Below are positions 1 through 5,748 of a DNA stretch of 5,748 nucleotides, in pieces. Location of the stretch: the NCBI GenBank assembly GCA_913031335.1, contig CAJWGI010000104.1:1-5748 (forward strand). Direction: 5' to 3'. The notes beneath the pieces are model-generated. The model worked only from the letters and a program-made list of their open reading frames with translations, did not search any database and was not told where the DNA came from. Source of the DNA: an uncultured Anaerolineales bacterium (lineage in GTDB: Bacteria; Chloroflexota; Anaerolineae; Anaerolineales; UBA11657). The first letter of the stretch is position 1. The number at the start of each line of letters is the position of its first letter. The translations under genes and the position numbers were made by a program.

Positions 1-198
1 CTCAATACCGTTCATGCCAGGCATTCGGATATCAGTCAGCACCACGTCCGGATGCAAAGCGCGGACTTGTTCGAGAACAGCCGAACCATCTCCAGCTGTG
101 CCAACCACATCAAGGTCATCAAACTTCGAAAGGAAGGTCGCCAAACCATCGCGGACGACCGGATGGTCATCCGCGATGAACACGCGAATCTTTGTCAA
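1..198 (-). CDS. NarL/LuxR-type response regulator, receiver domain start (runs off the left edge)
   Basis: The first 66 residues of a response regulator, cut by the window edge. From the TTG at 198 it reads MTKIRVFIADDHPVVRDGL at the N-terminus. Asp10-Asp11 form the acidic pocket, and Asp56 in VVLTDIRMPGMNGIE is the expected phosphorylation site. IADDHPVVRDGL followed by TDIRMPGMNG is typical of NarL-family regulators, which end in a LuxR-type DNA-binding helix-turn-helix; that part lies outside the window. GAGGAAG about nine bases before TTG 198 supports this start; another TTG at 213 in the same frame would add five residues but lacks its own site. The gene starts 33 bases after the kinase stop, so the pair form one two-component system. 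Its target genes cannot be told from here. Confidence 0.9.
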   Translation of the reverse strand, partial: MTKIRVFIADDHPVVRDGLATFLSKFDDLDVVGTAGDGSAVLEQVRALHPDVVLTDIRMPGMNGIE

Positions 199-231
199 AC
201 CTGTCTTCCTCAAAGCCTCGTGGCCGTGCTG

Positions 232-1563
232 TCACCCAACGTCGGTCATCCGGACACTCAGTTGTTGCTCTGGAATGTTCACGCTCAACATAACCGCCGT
301 GCCCCTTTCCCGGAGCGACAGAATCCGCAGTTCACTCCCGACAGACAGGGCTCGCTCACGCATACTAATTATGCCCAGATGCTGCGGATTCTGTCGGTGC
401 GCTCCTTCAGTATCAAAGCCACATCCATCATCGTTGACCGAAACGAGCATATTGGTCCCCCGGAAATCCAAGGCGATGTCAACTCTAGTGGCATCGGCGT
501 GGCGGACGACGTTGTGCAACGCCTCCTGCACAATGCGGTAGACCGTGACTTCGGTATCGTGTTGCAAGCGCGACTCCCGCCCGAGAACGGTCACAGTGCA
601 ATGTAAGTCGCTGGCCTCACGGAAACGGTCTGTGTAATTCCGCAAGGCAGGCACCAATCCAAGCCCATTGGGGTGCAAAGGCTGCAAATCATGGATGGTG
701 GCTCGTATTTCCGTTTCCAATTCCTTCAGAAGCGTCTGGGCATTCCTTAAGTTGGGATCAGCCTCCGATTCTCTCGTTACGCATTCGCGCCCAGCTTGTA
801 TTTGGTAGAGTGCGCCCACGATTAATTGTGCAGCGCGGTCGTGCATGTCATAAGCGATACGCGTCCGCTCTTTCTCCTGCACACTGATGGTTTCCGTGAG
901 AAGCTGCTGCAGACGGCGCGCTTTTTCCGCGATTTCAGTTCTCGCCACTTCTAATCGGCGCGTCTGCGTCTCCACGCGCTGCCGTAATCGTTCATTGAGT
1001 CCATTAATCTCTGAGTACATACGCGCTCTCTCGATGGTTACTCCAATCTGGTGGCCAATCGATGTCAGCGAATGCCACTCGTAAGGCGTGATATCGCGCG
1101 GCGTGCGGCTGGCCAGGTGCAGCACGGCGACGGTTCGATTTTTGGATTTAACTGGGAGGCTGAAAACGGCGCGAAACCCATTCGCGCGACACCATGGCAA
1201 CACCCCATCATATTTCATTTCTGCCAGGTCATTTATCACCATCAGTCCCCCACTGGCGGCGGCGGAACCACAAAGACACTCTCTCAAGTATACCTCGCAG
1301 CGGTTAGCTATCGCATCGGAGGAGACACCGCGATGAACACGTTGGATGAGGCGGTCGCCATCTACCAGACTAACTACGCCAACGTCCAACTTCATCAGCT
1401 CCAACACTTTACCTAATACTAGGTCAAGGGTTTCGTCAAAGTCGAGAGAGCGGCTGACAGCCTGCGCTATTGCGCTCATTGCATAGCATTGTTTCTCGAC
1501 CATCTCCAGCTCGAGACCGGTCTGATCCCGTTCACTGGAGTCGAATTCTGCCTGAGGCATCAT
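232..1563 (-). CDS. Cytoplasmic sensor histidine kinase, GAF-HisKA_3-HATPase (NarX/LiaS type)
   Basis: A 443-residue kinase as it stands, with no membrane segment. Layout: GAF domain about 28-182; a charged helical, probably coiled-coil linker about 184-228; HisKA_3 dimerisation and phosphoacceptor helix with DMHDRAAQ (239-246), the likely phosphorylated His241; HATPase domain with N-box VQEALHNVVRHA (345-356), DDGCGF (378-383), LGIISMRERA (397-406) and GTAVMLSVNIP (421-431). It should autophosphorylate His241 and pass the phosphate to the NarL-type regulator that follows 33 bases later. The GAF carries Cys97, Cys99 (ECLCG) and Cys125, a pattern that could bind or sense something; no ligand can be assigned. 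Two ATG codons stand in tandem at 1563 and 1560 without a clear ribosome site. Upstream, a TAG separates it from an in-frame two-segment membrane protein, so the kinase may have lost or detached its anchor. The kinase call is secure; the signal is unknown. Confidence 0.92.
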   Translation of the reverse strand: MMPQAEFDSSERDQTGLELEMVEKQCYAMSAIAQAVSRSLDFDETLDLVLGKVLELMKLDVGVVSLVDGDRLIQRVHRGVSSDAIANRCEVYLRECLCGSAAASGGLMVINDLAEMKYDGVLPWCRANGFRAVFSLPVKSKNRTVAVLHLASRTPRDITPYEWHSLTSIGHQIGVTIERARMYSEINGLNERLRQRVETQTRRLEVARTEIAEKARRLQQLLTETISVQEKERTRIAYDMHDRAAQLIVGALYQIQAGRECVTRESEADPNLRNAQTLLKELETEIRATIHDLQPLHPNGLGLVPALRNYTDRFREASDLHCTVTVLGRESRLQHDTEVTVYRIVQEALHNVVRHADATRVDIALDFRGTNMLVSVNDDGCGFDTEGAHRQNPQHLGIISMRERALSVGSELRILSLRERGTAVMLSVNIPEQQLSVRMTDVG

Positions 1564-1566
1564 ACG

Positions 1567-1569
1567 CTA
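1567..1569 (-). other. In-frame TAG between membrane segment and kinase
   Basis: TAG at 1569-1567 is followed by CGT and then the kinase ATG at 1563, all in one frame. Removing this codon would give a single protein of about 509 residues: two membrane segments, GAF, HisKA_3, HATPase. It may be a nonsense mutation, a sequencing error, a true gene boundary with stop-restart translation, or a read-through codon. Confidence 0.85.
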
Positions 1570-1761
1570 GGCAAGAATCGACGCTAACAGACTTGACAGC
1601 AACACGCCCAGCAGAGTGTGTTGCCACACCAATCCATAGCGCACAAAAAGAAACTGTGCAATGGCCACATATGTAAGACCTGCGACAGAAATTAACACAG
1701 GAAGTTGCCAACGAAGATGGCCGCGCATCGCAATCGATTGATTAATCTGCTGTCTGAGCAT
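1567..1761 (-). CDS. Small two-segment membrane protein, probable detached anchor of the sensor kinase
   Basis: A 64-residue protein with a short polar, basic head (1-18), a hydrophobic segment at about 19-40 (LPVLISVAGLTYVAIAQFLF), a short link RYGLVWQH and a second hydrophobic segment at about 49-64 ending SSLLASILA. The start is well supported by TAGGAGAT about six bases before the ATG. It ends in TAG, and the kinase ATG lies three bases further on in the same reading frame, so the two form one continuous frame broken only by that TAG. The sequence resembles the N-terminal membrane part of GAF-type histidine kinases. Seen: hydrophobic segments, the ribosome site, the shared frame. Inferred: it is either the anchor half of a naturally split kinase or the front of a kinase gene hit by a nonsense codon. 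If made alone it could still sit in the membrane and partner the kinase. Confidence 0.65.
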   Translation of the reverse strand: MLRQQINQSIAMRGHLRWQLPVLISVAGLTYVAIAQFLFVRYGLVWQHTLLGVLLSSLLASILA

Positions 1762-1766
1762 ATCTA

Positions 1767-1774
1767 TCTCCTAA
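1767..1774 (-). promoter_or_regulatory. Ribosome binding site of the small membrane gene
   Basis: The minus strand has TAGGAGAT shortly before the ATG at 1761, a good match to the Shine-Dalgarno consensus at normal spacing. It shows that translation starts at the 64-residue gene. The kinase ATG at 1563 has no comparable site. Confidence 0.7.
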
Positions 1775-1845
1775 TGGATGCGAACCAATGCGGTTAATGA
1801 GGCGGCGGAAAGAGAAATTCCATGACCAATTTACCCCAATGATAA

Positions 1846-1854
1846 ATGATAACA
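1846..1854 (-). promoter_or_regulatory. Candidate extended -10 promoter for the two-component genes
   Basis: The minus strand reads TGTTATCAT, an extended -10 form (TGn plus TATCAT, 5 of 6 matches to TATAAT). The -35 region is poor (CAGTCA about 18 bases upstream), which extended -10 promoters tolerate. It would start transcription about 80 bases before the small membrane gene. Judged by eye only. Confidence 0.3.
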
Positions 1855-1934
1855 GGAAACCAAGCCGTTTGACTGCCTGAGAATGGATGGATACCTCTCT
1901 CTGTATCGGCCTCAGTATTGCCCTCCGTGCCACA

Positions 1935-1968
1935 GGCGGCCCATGCAAATCAGTGCATCGTCTCCGCC
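1935..1968 (-). other. Possible RNA hairpin after the lyase block
   Basis: Six bases after the stop codon of the last lyase gene the minus strand can fold into a nested hairpin: outer stem GGCGG/CCGCC, inner stem ATGCA/TGCAT, loop CTGATT, with an unequal internal loop between. No run of T follows, so it is not a standard intrinsic terminator. It could weakly end or stabilise the lyase transcript, or be chance. Confidence 0.3.
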
Positions 1969-1974
1969 CATCAG

Positions 1975-3336
1975 CTATCCGCTATCCGCCAGTCGCACCA
2001 CCCGGTCAACAAATTCCCCGCACAGCCCGGTAGCCTGCCGATAATCAAACATCTCTTCCACCTCATTCGGGCTGAGATGCGCCATAATAGCCGCATTCTC
2101 GAGCACGGCTGCCTGCAACGATTGCTGCGCCTCGTGCGCCTGCATAGCCGCCTCATAGACGAGCGTGTGCGCCGTCTGTTTGCCCACGCGCTTCGCCAGT
2201 GCCAGCATCACCGCTTCCGACAGCACAAACCCCTGCGTCGCCTCCAGATTGGCCCACATCCGCTTGGCGTGCACCTGCAAATTGGCGATCATCTCATGCG
2301 TCAACGCCACAGATTTCGCCGCCGCCATACAGGTCTGCGGCAGCGCCGCCCACTCTGCCTTCCACGAGCGGCCATCGCGCTCATGGTCATGCGCCTGGCT
2401 TTCTGCCATTAGCGCGGAGTTATGCCGCACCACTCGTGCCAATGTGCCCAAATGCTCAGAGATCTCCGGGTTGCGCTTGTGCGGCATGGTGATGCTGCCG
2501 ACCGTGCCTGCCGCGAAGCCCTCGCTCACTTCCCCGATTTCGGGGCGCTGCAAGTTGTAGATCTCCTGTCCGAACTTGTCGCCGCTGCCCGTGATAAGCG
2601 TCAACACCTGAGACCATTCGATCAGCACATCGCGCGCCGTGTTCCAGACGATATCCGGAGATCGCAAACCCAGCCGCACGAAAAATACCTGCTGCAATCG
2701 CGTCCCGGCTGCCCCATATGATGACAGGCTGCCCACCCCTCCGGCCAGCTGCCCGACTCCAATACGCGGTTGTAAGTCCAGCAGCCGCTGGCGATGCCGC
2801 GCAATCTCACGCGCCCAGATCGCCAGTTTAAATCCAAAGGTAATCGGCAAACCCTGCTGTCCATGCGTACGCCCGGGCATCACCGTATCTCGGTGCGTCT
2901 GCGCTTGCCTCAGCAGCGCGGCTTCCAGCGCGCTCAGGTCGCGCGTTAGAATCTCCCACACCTGTCCGACAGCCTGCATCGTCCAGGTATCGGTCACATC
3001 CTGCACCGTGGTACCGTAATAGAACCACTCGCCGGAATCGCCGGGGCAACGGCGCTGCACCGCGCGGATCAGTCCCATGGTAGAGTGATTGGTCGCTTCA
3101 AAGCCGGCGCGCACTTCCTCGAAGAATTCAGCGTCCAGTTCTACCGCGCGGCAGGTCTCCGCCACCTGTTGCGCCGCTTCGGCTGGGATCAACCCAACCT
3201 CTGCTTGCGCCTCCGCCAACACAGCCAGAATCTGCAGCCAAGCGCGCGTGCGCGGCACATCTTCAAAGATGGCGCGCGTCTCTTGCGTGCCCCACGAATT
3301 GCGGTAAATAAGCGAATCGGCGATTTGGGTGGCCAC
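1975..3336 (-). CDS. Adenylosuccinate lyase/carboxymuconate cycloisomerase-like lyase
   Basis: A 453-residue member of the aspartase/fumarase superfamily, PurB/PcaB branch. Motifs in order: ATNHSTMGLIRAVQ (81-94), YYGTTVQDVTDTW (107-119), GRTHGQQGLPITFG (155-168, general-acid-type His158), AGTVGSITMPHKRNP (276-290, catalytic-type Ser281), then the C-terminal ADSL domain ending in YRQATGLCGEFVDRVV (432-447). The length is typical of the family. The start is GTG, four bases after the stop of the ArgH-like gene, with no good Shine-Dalgarno, so translational coupling is likely. Active-site residues of the signature loop and the TH pair are kept. The His-Asp pair that PurB enzymes use to hold the nucleotide reads His84-Ser85, so a purine role is doubtful. 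Its place behind a ComA-family gene suggests elimination or addition chemistry on a sulfonate such as phosphosulfolactate or sulfoacrylate. That is inference. A true PurB or a CMLE for aromatic catabolism is the alternative; no aromatic genes are in view. Confidence 0.88.
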   Translation of the reverse strand: MATQIADSLIYRNSWGTQETRAIFEDVPRTRAWLQILAVLAEAQAEVGLIPAEAAQQVAETCRAVELDAEFFEEVRAGFEATNHSTMGLIRAVQRRCPGDSGEWFYYGTTVQDVTDTWTMQAVGQVWEILTRDLSALEAALLRQAQTHRDTVMPGRTHGQQGLPITFGFKLAIWAREIARHRQRLLDLQPRIGVGQLAGGVGSLSSYGAAGTRLQQVFFVRLGLRSPDIVWNTARDVLIEWSQVLTLITGSGDKFGQEIYNLQRPEIGEVSEGFAAGTVGSITMPHKRNPEISEHLGTLARVVRHNSALMAESQAHDHERDGRSWKAEWAALPQTCMAAAKSVALTHEMIANLQVHAKRMWANLEATQGFVLSEAVMLALAKRVGKQTAHTLVYEAAMQAHEAQQSLQAAVLENAAIMAHLSPNEVEEMFDYRQATGLCGEFVDRVVRLADSG

Positions 3337-3340
3337 GGGG

Positions 3341-4915
3341 TCAGAGGTCCGGGTGTGGTGGAGGCCATTGTCGCCGCTGCGGGTGTTGGGGTAATTCCGC
3401 TAGCAGCTCTTCAATCTTCGTCTTCCCAGATTTGCTCTCCGTAGGTTTCTTCTCTTTAGAAGCCGCCGCCCGCGCTTCCGAAAGCAGCTTCTCCTCGGCG
3501 TTCGCCAGGCGACGCTGCTGCCCTTTGCACCAATTGTCATGCCCCTCCAACGACTGGCCACACTCGCGGAGCATGGCCGCGATGGAGCCTGCCGCGGCAC
3601 CGCCCACGCCATCGCGCGTGGCGACAATCGCTGCCGGGTCAAGGATTCCCTCCAATCGCTCGGCAGGCAGCTCGATGCGCCGGTCGGCGGTCACCTCGGC
3701 TGCGTCCGCCAGTACCTCCGCAGTCAGAGTGGCTGCGCCGCTCTCCAGCGCCTCGCGCACCGCCTGCGCAACCACTTGATGAGCGGCGTGATAGTCAAGG
3801 TCGTATTCAAGCAGCAGCACTTCAGCCAAATCAGTCGCACCGGAAAAGCTGGCCGCAGCGCGCTCAGCGGCGCGTTCCTTGTTCACCGTCAGGCCGCGCA
3901 AGATTCCGCGCATTAACTTTACTGCTCCTGTGGCCTGCTCCAAAGCTCGCGGCAGGTCACCGTGCGCGAAGATGCGATTATCCGGCTGGCCCGAGGGCGT
4001 TTTGCCCAGTGCTGCCATCGCGGTCAGAGTGCCCAGCGATTCGCCAGCCACCCCGCGCACATAAGCCAGTGAATAGGGATTTTTCTTCTGCGGCATAATT
4101 TTGCTGCTACGCGAGTGGCGGTCAGCCAGCTCTACCAGAGCAAATTCCTGCGTGGCAAAAACCTGAAGGTCTTCCGCCAGACGGTCGAGGTTGATCAGAG
4201 CGGACGAGAGCAGCGCAGCGATTTCAATCGGGCCATCAGCCTGCCACATTGCGTCACGCGGGTGTGTGATGACCGCTTCAAAACCCAGGCGCTCAGCCAG
4301 CCGCTCCCTTTCAAGCGAAAGCCGGCTTCCGTTCACGCTTCCGCACCCGGCCGGGCTGACATTCGTGCGCCCATAGGCTGCCCGCAGCCGTTCAAGGTCG
4401 CGCAGTACAGGATACGCGAATGTGAGCAGGTAGTGCCCAAACGTTGTCGGCTGCGCAGTCTGCAAATAGGTGTAATCGGGAAAAAGCGTGGCGGAATGCG
4501 TCTCGGTGGCTTCCAACGTTGAGCGTGCACACCGGATGAGCGCTGCCGCCAGGCGCAGTAGCCGCCCGCGCACCGCCAGCCGAAACCCAATTGTGGTCGC
4601 CTCCCGGCGCGCGCGGCCGGCTGCCAGAAAGCCGCCGTGCGGCGTCAGCATGGATAGATAGGCCTCGCGATTGGAGTAGACATCACCGCTGGCCGGATCG
4701 CGTACAAAATCCAGCGGAGGTTCCGGGTGCATGGCCAGCAGCGCGCTCAACAGTTGTCCGCCCGCCTCGGCCGGAATCACATCTGCATCCAACAACCCGA
4801 GGATGTGCGCCAAGTCAGCGCAGCTGATGCCCTCGTAAAGCAGCTTTATGTCGGCCAACTCGCGCGCATACGCCGAGTGTACCAACTCCGGCGCGGCAGG
4901 CTCGGAAAGGCGCAC
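3341..4915 (-). CDS. Argininosuccinate-lyase-like aspartase/fumarase-family lyase, probably not ArgH
   Basis: A 524-residue protein if read from the GTG at 4915, one base after the stop of the ComA-family gene. The frame stays open further upstream, but that stretch is antisense-like shadow of the ComA gene, so GTG 4915 is preferred. The fold is clear: RHSRSSKIMPQKKNP (266-280) is the superfamily signature loop with the catalytic-type Ser271, TYLQTAQPTTFGHYLL (149-164) matches the ArgH THLQ.AQP motif, and SGATDLAEVLLLEYDL (358-373) with AHQVV is the ArgH C-terminal domain. Several ArgH residues are changed: the HTGRSRNDQ motif reads AAGRARREA (98-106), the His of THLQ is Tyr150, and the His of the DxH motif near residue 78-84 is Tyr80. 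Argininosuccinate is thus an unlikely substrate. Known: XcbC1 of bacterial coenzyme M synthesis, a superfamily member, eliminates phosphate from phosphosulfolactate. Inferred: this lyase or the next one does that step. A Lys/Pro-rich tail (about 455-524) extends beyond the usual ArgH length of about 460. Confidence 0.85.
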   Translation of the reverse strand: MRLSEPAAPELVHSAYARELADIKLLYEGISCADLAHILGLLDADVIPAEAGGQLLSALLAMHPEPPLDFVRDPASGDVYSNREAYLSMLTPHGGFLAAGRARREATTIGFRLAVRGRLLRLAAALIRCARSTLEATETHSATLFPDYTYLQTAQPTTFGHYLLTFAYPVLRDLERLRAAYGRTNVSPAGCGSVNGSRLSLERERLAERLGFEAVITHPRDAMWQADGPIEIAALLSSALINLDRLAEDLQVFATQEFALVELADRHSRSSKIMPQKKNPYSLAYVRGVAGESLGTLTAMAALGKTPSGQPDNRIFAHGDLPRALEQATGAVKLMRGILRGLTVNKERAAERAAASFSGATDLAEVLLLEYDLDYHAAHQVVAQAVREALESGAATLTAEVLADAAEVTADRRIELPAERLEGILDPAAIVATRDGVGGAAAGSIAAMLRECGQSLEGHDNWCKGQQRRLANAEEKLLSEARAAASKEKKPTESKSGKTKIEELLAELPQHPQRRQWPPPHPDL

Positions 4916-4916
4916 G

Positions 4917-5729
4917 CTACACTCGCACCCCGCTCTCCATTTCTGCAACCACTTTGCGGAAAGTCTCAAACCGCAGCCCGGCGCGCATGGCCTCCACACC
5001 GAGCATGTCGCGAGGAGCGATATTGCCCAGGCAGACGTTGGGTCCAAATCGCAGGATGAAATACTCCCGCTGCTTCCGCAGCGGCGCTTCCCAGATGACA
5101 CGTTGCAAGTGGTCGCCCAGCACCCGCTCTATCGTATCCACATCCCGTTCCAACACAGTACCATCCGGGTTGAAAACGCCAATGCCCCGCCCCGATTCGC
5201 GCGCTTCCACTGTGACCCAATCCGCACCGGCCTCAAAATCCTGCACTGCCTGCTCCGCCAACGCCTGCACAGGTGGTTGGCGGTCACGGTCCTTTTTTCC
5301 GACCTCCGCAATCACCGTCAGGCCTAGTTCCCGCGCGAAGCTGATGGCATCATTGCGCACAGAACGCGTCATGCCAATCGTTCCATCGGAGATCTCCACA
5401 GCATTGAAACCGAGCGTGCAAGCGCGGCGCATGTAATCGCGGCAAACATCGCGCGCCATCGCCACTTCGGTCAGGGTGCCGCCCGGATAGACAGTGATAT
5501 CGTGGGCGCGCATGGCCGCTATTTTCTCGCGCAGAATGCTCTCTTCCAGCAACGCAGATGTGCCGAAGCTTAGTTTCCAGTGATCCACGTACTCGCCAAA
5601 AAGATGCAGATGATCCCCGACGGCATTGGGCCCATGGCATTTGTCGAATATCATGCTGATGCCGGTCTCACGCGGTTTGCGCGTGCGCGCGTTTAATTCC
5701 TTGAAAACATCGTGCCAGGCCTGGGTCAT
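4917..5729 (-). CDS. comA: Phosphosulfolactate synthase (ComA family)
   Basis: A 270-residue protein that by family should add sulfite to phosphoenolpyruvate to give (2R)-phospho-3-sulfolactate, a cytoplasmic TIM-barrel enzyme. Family motifs run in the expected order: MIFDKCHG (26-33), DHWKLSFGTS (49-58), VYPGGTLTE (80-88), AVEISDGTIG (110-119), IAEVGKKD (140-147), EAGADWVTVEARESGRGIG (166-184), WEAPLRKQ (213-220) and FGPNVCLGNI (228-237). The length is normal for the family. The ATG start is fixed by a strong GAGGAGG four to five bases upstream. It is the first gene of a tight block: the next gene starts one base after its stop, and two aspartase/fumarase-family lyases follow. Seen: the motif set. 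Known: the ComA reaction in methanogens, and its homologue in bacterial coenzyme M synthesis. Inferred: that this copy makes phosphosulfolactate for the two lyases. One oddity is Cys in NVCLGNI, where I recall Asn in most relatives. The family call is very secure, the exact end product is not. Confidence 0.93.
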   Translation of the reverse strand: MTQAWHDVFKELNARTRKPRETGISMIFDKCHGPNAVGDHLHLFGEYVDHWKLSFGTSALLEESILREKIAAMRAHDITVYPGGTLTEVAMARDVCRDYMRRACTLGFNAVEISDGTIGMTRSVRNDAISFARELGLTVIAEVGKKDRDRQPPVQALAEQAVQDFEAGADWVTVEARESGRGIGVFNPDGTVLERDVDTIERVLGDHLQRVIWEAPLRKQREYFILRFGPNVCLGNIAPRDMLGVEAMRAGLRFETFRKVVAEMESGVRV

Positions 5730-5730
5730 T

Positions 5731-5740
5731 GCTCCTCCTC
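5731..5740 (-). promoter_or_regulatory. Strong ribosome binding site of the ComA-family gene
   Basis: On the minus strand GAGGAGGAGC lies directly before the ATG at 5729, with the AGGAGG core four bases away. It is the best Shine-Dalgarno match in the window and decides the start of the first gene in the block. The two lyase genes behind it have poor sites of their own, so ribosomes loaded here may also feed them by coupling. Confidence 0.85.
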
Positions 5741-5748
5741 TGCATACG

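Larger units (their letters stand above)
1762..1974 (-). other. Gap between the lyase block and the two-component genes
   Basis: No credible gene lies here; a 68-codon frame across it overlaps the next gene in another frame and has no recognisable features. The gap is more AT-rich than the genes around it and holds the hairpin, a candidate promoter and a clear ribosome binding site, which suggests that the two-component genes are transcribed separately from the lyases. Two near-identical TTATCATT units stand in tandem at about 1838-1852. Confidence 0.6.

Noticed and set aside
14..606. Two long plus-strand frames over the response regulator and kinase end
   Set aside because: They are antisense to a well-supported receiver domain and HATPase domain, and their products have no recognisable motifs.
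1567..1569. Pyrrolysine or programmed read-through at the TAG
   Set aside because: No pyl genes or read-through context are visible; mutation, error or natural split are simpler and kept as the main options.
1742..1948. 68-residue minus-strand frame in the gap
   Set aside because: It overlaps the small membrane gene in another frame, lacks a convincing ribosome site and shows no domain.
1975..1990. Tandem GCGGATA at the end of the last lyase gene
   Set aside because: Only two 7-base copies, one containing the stop codon; too short to mean a repeat element or attachment site.
3085..3444. Plus-strand frame across the lyase junction
   Set aside because: Antisense to both lyases, low-complexity composition, no ribosome site or motif.
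3341..4915. Calling the gene argH (arginine synthesis)
   Set aside because: Key ArgH substrate residues are changed and the neighbours are not arginine genes.
4916..5101. Upstream extension of the ArgH-like frame to 5101 (586 residues)
   Set aside because: The extra 62 residues lie wholly within the ComA-family gene in another frame and have no lyase features; the GTG at 4915 fits the gene boundary.

Overview
The window carries six co-directional genes, all on the minus strand, so they read from right to left. The sequence is fairly GC-rich, uses GTG and TTG starts freely, and pairs a GAF/HisKA_3 histidine kinase with a NarL-type receiver. This points to a free-living, non-enteric bacterium. 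Acidobacteriota or Chloroflexota would fit, but the sequence alone does not fix the phylum. No rRNA, tRNA, CRISPR array, insertion sequence or phage gene was seen.

Right part (about 1975-5740): a tight three-gene block. First is a phosphosulfolactate synthase (ComA family, about 5729-4917), which condenses sulfite with phosphoenolpyruvate. One base after its stop comes an argininosuccinate-lyase-like protein (4915-3341, GTG start), and four bases after that an adenylosuccinate-lyase/carboxymuconate-cycloisomerase-like protein (3336-1975, GTG start). Both lyases belong to the aspartase/fumarase superfamily. They keep the catalytic-serine loop (MPQKKNP and MPHKRNP), but several substrate-recognition residues of the housekeeping ArgH and PurB enzymes are changed. 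ComA plus an aspartase/fumarase-family enzyme matches the first two steps of bacterial coenzyme M synthesis: sulfite addition to PEP, then phosphate elimination to sulfoacrylate. Sulfoacrylate is a sulfonate analogue of fumarate, so a second lyase could add an amine to it. The block therefore looks like a sulfonate-metabolite pathway, either coenzyme M-like or a variant leading to cysteate or another N-substituted sulfonate.

Middle (1762-1974): a 213-base gap with a possible hairpin just after the last lyase gene, a possible extended -10 promoter, and a good Shine-Dalgarno sequence for the next gene.

Left part (1-1761): a two-component system. A 64-residue protein with two membrane segments is followed, in the same reading frame and after a single TAG codon, by a soluble GAF-HisKA_3-HATPase kinase. 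The start of a NarL-type response regulator follows and runs off the left edge. The in-frame TAG suggests either a membrane kinase broken by a nonsense codon or a natural split into anchor and kinase. Whether this system controls the sulfonate genes is unknown; adjacency is the only evidence.
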